From an uncultured Oscillospiraceae bacterium (GTDB lineage: Bacteria > Bacillota > Clostridia > Oscillospirales > Oscillospiraceae), in NCBI GenBank assembly GCA_910588045.1, contig CAJUPS010000035.1, forward strand, positions 1 to 30,467: a DNA stretch of 30,467 nucleotides, given 5' to 3'. The position numbers were made by a program, and so were the translations under genes. Every line of letters starts with the position of its first letter. Within the stretch, counting starts at the first letter, position 1. This document shows, in pieces, positions 14,481-21,678 of the stretch. The notes under the pieces are model-generated. The model ran no database searches. It was given only the letters and a program-made list of their open reading frames with translations, and was not told the DNA's origin.

Positions 14481-14918
14481 ATGATACCTCCCTCGGACAG
14501 AGAGGACATCCTTTGCTCCATGTTTGAATCGTTCTGCATCGTGGCGATTCGCAACTTTGGCAGAAATCTGAAACGGGCCATAAAGAATCATCGGAAGCAC
14601 GATGGCACTGGTGAGGAATCGGTGGAATATCTGGTCGAATTACTCTCCACCGAAGATGTGTATACAACGGATCAGCTTGTCCTGGATGTGGACGGGTTGC
14701 CCTGTGTATTGGAGAACGAGCTACTATACAATGCGCTTTTAACCTTGCCCGATAAAGAGCGGCGGGTCATTCTCTATGACTTTTGGTACGATTTGAAGGA
14801 CAAGGAAATTTCAGAGAAACTGGAGGTTACGGTACGCACGGTGTATAACCTTCGGCAGCGTGCGTTCAAGAAAATCCGTACATATTATGAGCTACACGGG
14901 CAAGGACCAGACCCCTAA
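14481..14918 (+). CDS. Sigma-70-like factor of conjugative-transposon type (Tn916 Orf7-like)
   Basis: The 145-residue protein ends in a sigma region 4 helix-turn-helix: LPDKERRVILYDFWYDLKDKE followed by ISEKLEVTVRTVYNLRQRAF (about 95-135). The N-terminal part is helical and does not show a full region 2, as in the short sigma-like proteins of Tn916-family elements. A GGGAGGG site precedes the ATG. The next gene overlaps its end and is an Orf8-type HTH protein; the pair is a hallmark of integrative conjugative elements in Clostridia. It probably activates element genes. Confidence 0.85.
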   Translation: MIPPSDREDILCSMFESFCIVAIRNFGRNLKRAIKNHRKHDGTGEESVEYLVELLSTEDVYTTDQLVLDVDGLPCVLENELLYNALLTLPDKERRVILYDFWYDLKDKEISEKLEVTVRTVYNLRQRAFKKIRTYYELHGQGPDP

Positions 14919-15135
14919 ATTGACGTATGACCTGATACAAAGGGCTGTCCATGGGGACGAGGCTGCTCTGGAGGACATCCTCCGTCATTTTGATTCGTAC
15001 ATCAATGCTGTTTCTACAATAGCAAAGACTCTCCCTATTGGGGAGATCATTGAAGAAGTGGACGAGGATATTAAAATACAAATCCAGATGCACCTCGTAA
15101 AAATCATACAAGAGAAATGGAGGGAACTGATATGA
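14887..15135 (+). CDS. Helix-turn-helix regulator of Tn916 Orf8 type
   Basis: The 82-residue protein has LTYDLIQRAVHGDEAALEDI near its N-terminus (about 12-31), the characteristic start of the HTH_16/Orf8 family. A helical acidic region (IGEIIEEVDEDIKIQIQMHL) follows. The ATG at 14887 overlaps the sigma gene by 32 bases. Its TGA overlaps the next start (ATGA at 15132). It probably acts together with the sigma-like factor. Confidence 0.85.
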   Translation: MSYTGKDQTPKLTYDLIQRAVHGDEAALEDILRHFDSYINAVSTIAKTLPIGEIIEEVDEDIKIQIQMHLVKIIQEKWRELI

Positions 15136-15944
15136 CCATGCTACCCGACTTGTTCTCCTTCGCCTATGTGCCGAACTGGTACATACAGTTGGACGAGCTG
15201 GCGGCGCTGGCGCTCCCGGAGTCGTGGCGGTTTCGGGACCCGGCCTATTCTACCAAAAATCCAGACAATCCAATTTTAGAGAGGTACATTCATTCTATCT
15301 TTAAAAAACAAGTCATTGACTACAACACGGCAAAACGGCGGGAAACGGCGGCGGACTGCCTCCATGTGGAGAACGAGTTTGTGTGTTTCCACACCGGCCT
15401 CTACACCCGCCGCTACAAGGCCATCTACGGCTGCTTTGACCGGAACAAACGGAAGGACAGCCTGCTGGACTGGTACTTCCGGGGCTTTGCGGACGAGATG
15501 GCTCCCTGCTTGAAGTATGTAAATCCGCTCCCGAAAAAGCCCCACTATGATATGGCGCAGTATGGCGTCAACTACAACCCGGAGTGGCCGATACGGGTCA
15601 ACATCGATCACATCCTGGGCGACCCGGAGAACTACTCCCGTCTGCCCGAATCCGTCCGAGACGCGAAGAACCTGCCCCTGCTATTGGAAACGGCAGTCGA
15701 ATTGGCGCGGCGGTGGGCGGTGGTGGAACCGAGCATCGTAGTCCCCCAAGGCTATCAGGGCCGGGTGCAGTATCTCCTGCCGGTCTGTCTGACAGATATG
15801 GAGAATCCCGACCTCGCTATGACGCTCACCGTCATGGACGGGTACTACCTGGGAAATACCTGTCTTACCCTGGAGATGGCGTACCTCAACGCACGTCTGC
15901 TGGCACGGCCAGCGGCGACCTGGCTGACGGAGCTGGTCGCGTAA
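15132..15944 (+). CDS. DUF3825-like protein
   Basis: The 270-residue protein begins LPDLFSFAYVPNWYIQLDEL and has the FVCFHTGLYTRRYKAIYGCF block (about 78-97) and WYFRGFADE, which I associate with DUF3825 proteins carried by mobile elements. Function is unknown. GGAGGG precedes the ATG at 15132, and the start overlaps the HTH gene stop. From this gene rightward the DNA becomes clearly GC-rich in third codon positions, unlike the sigma/HTH pair, so the two parts may have come together from different sources. Confidence 0.7.
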   Translation: MTMLPDLFSFAYVPNWYIQLDELAALALPESWRFRDPAYSTKNPDNPILERYIHSIFKKQVIDYNTAKRRETAADCLHVENEFVCFHTGLYTRRYKAIYGCFDRNKRKDSLLDWYFRGFADEMAPCLKYVNPLPKKPHYDMAQYGVNYNPEWPIRVNIDHILGDPENYSRLPESVRDAKNLPLLLETAVELARRWAVVEPSIVVPQGYQGRVQYLLPVCLTDMENPDLAMTLTVMDGYYLGNTCLTLEMAYLNARLLARPAATWLTELVA

Positions 15945-16010
15945 CTACACGCGCATGGCGGGTCCATGCCCTCTCCCTCTGCCGGACATCGGCAGCCGGA
16001 AGGAGCAGAT

Positions 16011-16265
16011 ATGCGAGTGCGCAGAAAAAAGGAGGCGCAGAAAGATGATTTGAATGCCCAGCGGAAAACCCTGCTCTGCCCAGGCTGTGGGCAGCGGCTG
16101 TTGGATTCCTCGCTGGGCATACGGTCTCGGCTGTTCACCCCGGTCAAGGGCCGGAAACCTGACTACTATGTAAAATGCAGGCACTGCGGCGCGGAGGTCG
16201 GGGTGACAAAACTGAATAGCACTGATTCGCTCCGAGCCTCCGGGCCGGGGGCTGACCGGGGATGA
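16011..16265 (+). CDS. Zinc-ribbon protein
   Basis: The 84-residue basic protein has two CxxC knuckles, CPGCG (about 27-31) and CRHCG (about 60-64), consistent with one zinc ribbon. AAGGAG precedes the ATG. It lies alone between the DUF3825-like gene and a structured intergenic stretch. Such short zinc ribbons are common in phage and conjugative elements, where they may bind nucleic acid; the exact role is unknown. Confidence 0.65.
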   Translation: MRVRRKKEAQKDDLNAQRKTLLCPGCGQRLLDSSLGIRSRLFTPVKGRKPDYYVKCRHCGAEVGVTKLNSTDSLRASGPGADRG

Positions 16266-16544
16266 CCGCCACGGTAATACGGCAATCCCATAAAGGAATG
16301 TATATGGGACAGGGAAACGGATAGCTAAACCGGGACAAGGATCAACACACGTTTGTTTGAGCATGATGCACGGAGGGGTGGTTTCATTCCATAGAGCGGC
16401 CTAACCTCCATGATACCGCCTGAAAATATGGTGGAGACGACATTGAGCCTGGCAAGCGGCACTTTTGTGCTGCTTGTCAGGCTCTTTTTTTGTTTGCGGC
16501 GGCGGAGAGTCGCCGCTTGCCGGACTCCGAAAGGAGAACGGCAA
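16266..16544. other. Intergenic region with hairpins
   Basis: This 279-base gap has no convincing gene. It contains a perfect 7-bp hairpin TCCCATA/TATGGGA (16286-16292, 16303-16309), a G-rich then C-rich stretch (16370-16430) that may pair, the strong terminator at 16445-16491, and a GGCGGCGGAGAGTCGCCGC hairpin (16497-16515). It could carry a small RNA or a leader with transcription control ahead of the phage module. Confidence 0.4.
16445..16491 (+). terminator. Strong rho-independent terminator
   Basis: GAGCCTGGCAAGCGGCAC (16445-16462) pairs with GTGCTGCTTGTCAGGCTC (16467-16484), 16 of 18 positions matching, around a TTTT loop and followed by a run of T to 16491. It ends the sigma/HTH/DUF3825/zinc-ribbon transcript before the phage replication genes. 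Confidence 0.85.
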
Positions 16545-16943
16545 ATGAAAATCAAGTACAAATTCGTCACCGGCACGGTCGAGGTGGAGGTTCCCGATGA
16601 ATGGGAGGCCGTCCTGATTGATTTGGATCGTCAGGAGTACAACAACGACCACAAGGAAACCCGCCGCCACATCAGCCTGGATGCCTGCCCGTATGAGGGT
16701 GCCACCTTCGCCGCAGAGGATTTCGGCTTTGACACCGTGCTGGACAGGGACGAGGCCAGGAGACTGGCGGCGGCGGCCCTGCTCCGGCTCACCGAGGCCC
16801 AGCGCGGCCTCATCCACGCCCTCTATTTTGAGAGCGTGCCGCCAAAGGTCTATGCGCAGCAGTATGGTATCTCTGCGGCGGCGGTGTCCAAGATGAAAAC
16901 CGCCGCGCTGAAAAAGATGAGAAAATTTTTGCAGACTGGTTAA
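16545..16943 (+). CDS. Sigma-70 region 4-like regulator
   Basis: The 132-residue protein has a beta-rich N-terminus (MKIKYKFVTGTVEVEVPDEW) and a C-terminal sigma-region-4 HTH with LTEAQRGLIHALYFE and YAQQYGISAAAVSKMKTAAL (about 86-125). AAAGGAG precedes the ATG at 16545; a longer frame upstream runs through the terminator and is rejected. It is the first gene of the phage-type module and probably controls it. Proteins of this form recur at this place in Firmicutes prophages. Confidence 0.8.
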   Translation: MKIKYKFVTGTVEVEVPDEWEAVLIDLDRQEYNNDHKETRRHISLDACPYEGATFAAEDFGFDTVLDRDEARRLAAAALLRLTEAQRGLIHALYFESVPPKVYAQQYGISAAAVSKMKTAALKKMRKFLQTG

Positions 16944-17011
16944 TTCCTCCTCCCTCCCGTGGCTGTATGTTGAAGGGTATCTCCGATAATTCGCCCTTCG
17001 GAAAGGACGGA

Positions 17012-17218
17012 ATGACCATGACACATAAACTCAAGATCAGCGTGTCCAAGGAACCCCAGCGCGGCGGAATCGTGCAGTGCCGGAACGTATCCCTGCGGGA
17101 AAAGCTGCTCACCCGGCTGCTGGGGCGGCGGGAGAAAGTGATGATCCTGGTCACCGGCAATTCGGTGGAGTCGGTGTGCATCACCGAGGTGCCGGAGGGA
17201 GGTGCGGCCTGTGAGTAG
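17012..17218 (+). CDS. Small phage protein, unknown
   Basis: The 68-residue protein is rich in strands, with a basic centre (VSLREKLLTRLLGRREKVMILV). GAAAGGA precedes the ATG at 17012. The 3' end overlaps the next gene by 8 bases. Similar short proteins are usual in this place of Clostridia prophages, but I know no function. Confidence 0.65.
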   Translation: MTMTHKLKISVSKEPQRGGIVQCRNVSLREKLLTRLLGRREKVMILVTGNSVESVCITEVPEGGAACE

Positions 17219-17555
17219 GATCAAACTGCTCCTGTATGTCATTGAGGACATCCGCTCCCTGGCGGACAGCCTCCAGGCCGTGGCCACTGCCCTGGGCCAG
17301 AGCGGCTCGGAAGATACCACCACTCCCGCCCAGGCCCCGGAAACGCCGCCCGCTCCGGCTCCCGCCGCCCCGCCGTCCAAGGCCATCACGTTGGAGGAAG
17401 TCCGGGCGGTGCTGGCGGAGCGTAGCCACGATGGGTACACCGACCAGGTGCGGGGCCTGCTCCAAAAGTACGGAGCCGAAAAACTCAGCGGCGTGGACCC
17501 TACCAACTATGCCGCGCTGCTGAAGGATGCGGAGGTGCTGGGCCATGCCACCTAA
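17211..17555 (+). CDS. Small phage protein with Pro/Ala linker
   Basis: The 114-residue protein has a helical N-terminus (IKLLLYVIEDIRSLADSLQA), a proline/alanine-rich linker (about 44-62) and a C-terminal helical domain (ITLEEVRAVLAER...DQVRGLLQKYGAEKLSGV). Similar proteins in phages are often named rrp5-like, without proof of function. The start is GTG at 17211 behind a long GGAGGGAGG. It overlaps genes on both sides, which indicates one polycistronic unit. Role unknown; it may regulate or assist replication. Confidence 0.65.
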   Translation: MSRIKLLLYVIEDIRSLADSLQAVATALGQSGSEDTTTPAQAPETPPAPAPAAPPSKAITLEEVRAVLAERSHDGYTDQVRGLLQKYGAEKLSGVDPTNYAALLKDAEVLGHAT

Positions 17556-18687
17556 TTCCCACGCCATCCTCTCCGCCAGCAGCTCCCACCGCTGGATGAA
17601 CTGTACTCCCTCCGCCCGTCTGGAGCGGGAGTTCACCGACCGGGAGACGGAGGCCGCTGCCGAGGGTACTGCCGCTCACGCCCTGTGCGAACACAAGCTC
17701 CGCCGCGCCCTGAAGATGCGCTCCCGCAAGCCGGTGTCCAAGTACGACTGTGACGAGATGGACGCCTACACGGACGGCTATGTGGAGTTCGTGCTGGAGC
17801 AGCTTACCCAGGCCAAGCTGGAGTGCGCCGACCCGCTGGTCCTCATCGAGCAGCGGCTGGACTTCTCCTGCTGGGTACCGGAGGGTTTCGGCACCGGGGA
17901 CTGCATCATCGTGGCGGACAAGCTGCTCCACATCATCGACTTCAAGTACGGCCAGGGCGTTCTGGTGGAGGCCGAGGGGAATCCCCAAATGATGCTGTAT
18001 GCCCTGGGTGCGCTCCGGCTGTTCGACTCCCTCTATGACATCACCGAGGTGTCCATGTCTATCTACCAGCCCCGCCGGGAGAATGTGTCCACCTGGACGA
18101 TCTCGGTAACGGAGCTGAACGATTGGGCGGAGAACACTCTCAAGCCCAAGGCGGCGCTGGCCCACAGCGGCGAGGGGGAATACATTCCTGGCCCCTGGTG
18201 TCAGTTCTGCAAGGCGGCGGTGAAGTGCCGCGCCCGCGCCGAGGAGAAACTCCAGCTTGCCCGGTTCGAGTTCGCCCCGCCGCCGCTCCTCTCAGACGAG
18301 GAGATCGAGGACATCCTCGCCAAGCTGGACGATTTGACCAAGTGGGCCAGCGAGATTCAAGCCTACGCTCAGGATGCCGCAATCAACCATGGGAAGGTGT
18401 GGCATGGCTTCAAGCTGGTGGCGACTCGCACCAACCGCCGCTACACGGACGAGGAGGCGGTGATCCAGGCCGCGAAGGAGGCCGGGTACACCGACATCTT
18501 CAAAAAATCCCTTATCACCATCACCGAGATGGAACGGCTCATGGGCAAGAAGAACTTTGCCGCCATCCTCGGCTCCCTGGTGGAGAAGCCCCAGGGCCGA
18601 CCCACCCTCGTTCCCGATTCCGACAAGCGCCCCGCCCTGACCAGTACCGGCGCGGGCGATGACTTCGCCGAATTTAAGGAGGACTAA
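17545..18687 (+). CDS. DUF2800 PD-(D/E)XK nuclease, Cas4/RecB-like
   Basis: The 380-residue protein starts HAILSASSSHRWMNCTPSAR and has EGTAAHALCEHKL, then the nuclease core FGTGDCIIVADKLLHIIDFK (D, D and K of the PD-(D/E)XK fold, about 115-135) and QMMLYALGAL. A cysteine cluster WCQFCKAAVKC (about 213-224), with the early C, could bind an iron-sulfur cluster as in Cas4. DUF2800 proteins lie in Firmicutes phage replication modules beside DUF2815 and a DNA polymerase, as here, and probably process DNA ends for recombination or replication. GGAGGT precedes the ATG at 17545. It has 11 bases of overlap with the previous gene and a 3-base gap to the next. Confidence 0.9.
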   Translation: MPPNSHAILSASSSHRWMNCTPSARLEREFTDRETEAAAEGTAAHALCEHKLRRALKMRSRKPVSKYDCDEMDAYTDGYVEFVLEQLTQAKLECADPLVLIEQRLDFSCWVPEGFGTGDCIIVADKLLHIIDFKYGQGVLVEAEGNPQMMLYALGALRLFDSLYDITEVSMSIYQPRRENVSTWTISVTELNDWAENTLKPKAALAHSGEGEYIPGPWCQFCKAAVKCRARAEEKLQLARFEFAPPPLLSDEEIEDILAKLDDLTKWASEIQAYAQDAAINHGKVWHGFKLVATRTNRRYTDEEAVIQAAKEAGYTDIFKKSLITITEMERLMGKKNFAAILGSLVEKPQGRPTLVPDSDKRPALTSTGAGDDFAEFKED

Positions 18688-18690
18688 TCC

Positions 18691-19239
18691 ATGCCCACTC
18701 AGAAATCCAATACCAAGGTGGTCACCGGCATCGTCCGGCTGTCCTATGAACACGTCTGGGAGCCTGCCTCCATCAACGGCAGCAACCCCAAGTACAGTGT
18801 TTCCCTCATCATCCCCAAGAGCGACACCAAGACCATCGCCGCCATCAACGCCGCCGTGGATGCCGCCATCAAGGAGGGCGTGGCGAAGTTCGGCGGGAAG
18901 GTGCCGCCCAAGGGCGCTCTGAAGCTGCCCCTCCGGGACGGCGATGCCGAGCGGGATGACGAGGCGTACAAGGATGCCTACTTCGTCAACGCCAACAGCA
19001 CCACCGCACCCCAGATCGTGGACAAGGCCGTCCAGCCCATCCTGGACCGGGCGGAGGTCTACTCCGGCTGCTACGCCCGTGTGTCCATCAACTTCTATGC
19101 CTTCAACACCAACGGCAACAAGGGTATCGCCTGCGGCCTGGGCAACATCCAGAAGGTCCGGGACGGGGAACCGCTCAGTGGCCGCACCTCCGCCGCTGAC
19201 GATTTCGCCACCGACCTGGATGATGATTTCCTCTCCTAA
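18691..19239 (+). CDS. DUF2815 protein, phage ssDNA-binding protein
   Basis: The 182-residue protein matches DUF2815: VVTGIVRLSYEHVWEPASIN at the N-terminus, KYSVSLIIPKSDTKT, a middle KLPLRDGD and SGCYARVSINFYAFN. It ends in an acidic tail (DDFATDLDDDFLS) like the C-terminal tip of single-stranded-DNA-binding proteins, which contacts polymerase and other partners. It is thought to coat ssDNA at the phage fork. AAGGAGG precedes the ATG, 3 bases after the DUF2800 stop. Confidence 0.88.
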   Translation: MPTQKSNTKVVTGIVRLSYEHVWEPASINGSNPKYSVSLIIPKSDTKTIAAINAAVDAAIKEGVAKFGGKVPPKGALKLPLRDGDAERDDEAYKDAYFVNANSTTAPQIVDKAVQPILDRAEVYSGCYARVSINFYAFNTNGNKGIACGLGNIQKVRDGEPLSGRTSAADDFATDLDDDFLS

Positions 19240-19302
19240 TCTTATGTGCGCCGGGTGGCGGGGCTTCGGCTCCGCTGCCCTTTGGCGCGGGAAGGAGGCG
19301 TC

Positions 19303-21237
19303 ATGAAGCACTTATCTATCGATCTGGAATCGTTCAGCAGCTACGACCTGAAAAAGTGCGGCGTGTATAAGTACGCATCCGCACCAGATTTTGAAATCCT
19401 GCTATTCGGCTACTCGGTGGACGGTGGGCCTGTCCAGGTGATAGATTTCACCGCTGGGGAGCGGCTCCCCAACCAGGTGCTGTCGGCCCTTACCGACCCT
19501 GCCGTGACCAAGTGGGCCTTCAACGCCCAATTCGAGCGTGTGTGCCTGTCACGCTGGCTGGGGATGCCCGTGGGCGAATACCTCGACCCGTCCTCCTGGC
19601 GCTGTACGATGGTGTGGGCGGCGACTTTGGGCCTCCCCCTCTCGCTGGAGGGTGTTGGCGCTGTCCTCGGATTGGAGAAGCAGAAACTGAAGGAGGGCAA
19701 AGACCTCATCCGCTATTTCTGTACCCCCGCCAAGAGCCGGGATGGTGGGCAGTTTCGCCACCGCCCGGAGGATGCCCCAGAAAAGTGGGAGCGGTTCAAA
19801 GCCTACAACTTCCGGGACGTGGAGACGGAAATGGCTATCCAGCAGAAGCTGTCCCGGTTCCCTGTGCCAGAGGACATCTGGGGCGAGTACCATCTCGACC
19901 AGGAGATCAATGACCGGGGCATTGGCGTGGACATGGGACTGGTGCGTCAGGCCGTTGCCATGGATGCCCGCTCCAAGGACGAGTTGACCGCCCGGATGCG
20001 GCGGCTGACCGATCTGGAAAACCCCAACTCCGTCCAGCAGATGAAGCAGTGGCTGGTGGACAACGGGCTGGAACTGGACAGCCTTGGTAAAAAGGAGGTC
20101 GCCGCTCTGCTGAAAACCGCTCCCGCTCCGCTCTCGGAGGTGCTGCTCCTGCGGCAGCAGTTGGCGAAATCCAGCGTGAAGAAATACACAGCGATGGCAA
20201 CGGCGGTCTGCCCGGATGGACGGGCCAGGGGGATGTTCCAGTTTTACGGAGCCAATCGGACCGGGCGCTGGGCGGGGCGCATCATTCAGCTACAAAATCT
20301 GCCCCAAAACCATCTCCCTGATCTGGCACAGGCCCGCTCGTTGGTGCGCTCCGGCAATTTCGAGGCGGTGGAGCTGCTCTATGAGGATGTGCCGGACACC
20401 CTGTCCCAGCTTATCCGCACCGCCTTTGTGCCGCAAGACGGCAGGAAGTTCATCGTGTCCGACTTCTCCGCAATCGAGGCCAGAGTTATTGCCTGGTTCG
20501 CCGGGGAACAGTGGCGGCAGGAGGTGTTCGCCAAGGGCGGCGACATCTACTGCGCATCGGCCTCGCAGATGTTCCATGTGCCGGTGGAAAAGCACGGAGT
20601 CAACGGCCATCTGCGGCAGAAGGGCAAGATCGCAGAGTTGGCCCTCGGCTACGGCGGCTCGGTCGGCGCTCTGAAATCAATGGGCGCATTAGAGATGGGT
20701 GTGCCGGAGGAGGAATTGAAACCGCTGGTGGACGCATGGCGCACCGCCAACCCCCGCATCGTCCAATTTTGGTGGGATGTGGATCGGGAGGTCAAGCGGT
20801 GCGTGAAGGAGCGGTGCGCCACAGAGACACATGGCCTCCGTTTTACCTACCAGAGCGGATTCCTGTTCATCACCCTCCCCTCTGGCAGACGGCTGGCTTA
20901 TGTGAAACCGAAGATCGGCGAGAACCGCTTCGGCGGCGAGTCCGTCACCTACGAGGGTGTGGGCGGCACAAAAAAGTGGGAGCGGCTGGAAACATTTGGC
21001 GGAAAATTGGTGGAAAATGTTACCCAAGCTACCGCCAGGGACATCCTCATGTACGCCATGCAGACGCTGCGGAACTGCTCCATCGTGGCCCATGTCCATG
21101 ACGAGCTTATCATCGAGTGCAACCGCAGGGTTTCCCTCGCCGCCGTGTGTGAGCAGATGGGCCGGACGCCGCCCTGGGCCAAGGGTCTGCTGCTCCGGGC
21201 GGACGGCTACGAGTGCGACTTCTACAAGAAAGACTGA
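19303..21237 (+). CDS. Phage family A DNA polymerase with 3'-5' exonuclease domain
   Basis: The 644-residue protein begins with a DnaQ-like exonuclease domain (LSIDLESFSSYDL, with DxE near residue 6, and later AFNAQFERVCL and YNFRDVETEM). A family A polymerase domain follows: motif A DFSAIEARV (about 387-395), motif B RQKGKIAELALGYGG (about 438-452) and motif C HDE (599-601). All catalytic acids and the motif B lysine are present. It replicates the element's DNA. AAGGAGG precedes the ATG at 19303; an earlier ATG at 19246 lacks such a site. It lies between the SSB gene and DUF4406 in one operon. Confidence 0.95.
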   Translation: MKHLSIDLESFSSYDLKKCGVYKYASAPDFEILLFGYSVDGGPVQVIDFTAGERLPNQVLSALTDPAVTKWAFNAQFERVCLSRWLGMPVGEYLDPSSWRCTMVWAATLGLPLSLEGVGAVLGLEKQKLKEGKDLIRYFCTPAKSRDGGQFRHRPEDAPEKWERFKAYNFRDVETEMAIQQKLSRFPVPEDIWGEYHLDQEINDRGIGVDMGLVRQAVAMDARSKDELTARMRRLTDLENPNSVQQMKQWLVDNGLELDSLGKKEVAALLKTAPAPLSEVLLLRQQLAKSSVKKYTAMATAVCPDGRARGMFQFYGANRTGRWAGRIIQLQNLPQNHLPDLAQARSLVRSGNFEAVELLYEDVPDTLSQLIRTAFVPQDGRKFIVSDFSAIEARVIAWFAGEQWRQEVFAKGGDIYCASASQMFHVPVEKHGVNGHLRQKGKIAELALGYGGSVGALKSMGALEMGVPEEELKPLVDAWRTANPRIVQFWWDVDREVKRCVKERCATETHGLRFTYQSGFLFITLPSGRRLAYVKPKIGENRFGGESVTYEGVGGTKKWERLETFGGKLVENVTQATARDILMYAMQTLRNCSIVAHVHDELIIECNRRVSLAAVCEQMGRTPPWAKGLLLRADGYECDFYKKD

Positions 21238-21246
21238 GGTTTGACT

Positions 21247-21678
21247 ATGAGTGTAAATAAACGAAATTCCGAGGGCTACTACGATCCCACCGCATACGAG
21301 GCCCTCATCAAGATTGAGCGGGAGGTGAGGCAGTCTCATGCCTTCCGCCCCATGGTGTACATCTGCTCCCCGCTCTCCGGCAACATCGCCGCCAACCAGC
21401 GCAGCGCGCGCCGCTACTGTCGGTTCGCCGTGGAGGGCGGCTATATCCCTCTGGCCCCGCACCTTTACTTTCCGCAGTTCATGGATGACGGCAGCGGGGC
21501 CGAGCGGGACCTCGCCCTGTTCATGGACATCGTACTGCTCTCCAAGTGTGACCAACTGTGGGTGTTCGGGGAGCGCATCTCCAAGGGTATGAGCATCGAA
21601 ATCGAGAAGGCCAAGCGCAAGGGCCAGCCTATCCGCTGGTTCACCACCGACTGCAAGGAGGTTACGCACTATGCGTGA
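21247..21678 (+). CDS. DUF4406 / nucleoside 2-deoxyribosyltransferase-like protein
   Basis: The 143-residue protein has the DUF4406 core: VYICSPLSGN (about 36-45), NQRSARRYCRFAVEGGYIPL, HLYFPQFMDD and CDQLWVFGERISKGMSIEIE (about 97-116). The family resembles nucleoside 2-deoxyribosyltransferases and may alter nucleotide pools or base composition of phage DNA, which is not proven. GAGGT precedes the ATG at 21247. Its end overlaps the VapE start by 8 bases. Confidence 0.85.
   Translation: MSVNKRNSEGYYDPTAYEALIKIEREVRQSHAFRPMVYICSPLSGNIAANQRSARRYCRFAVEGGYIPLAPHLYFPQFMDDGSGAERDLALFMDIVLLSKCDQLWVFGERISKGMSIEIEKAKRKGQPIRWFTTDCKEVTHYA

Noticed and set aside
16266..16544. Known riboswitch (for example cyclic di-GMP) ahead of the phage module
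   Set aside because: I could not find the conserved core of any class I know; only simple hairpins are visible.
16410..16544. Longer N-terminus for the regulator at 16545
   Set aside because: It would be translated through the terminator hairpin and has no ribosome site, while ATG 16545 has AAAGGAG.
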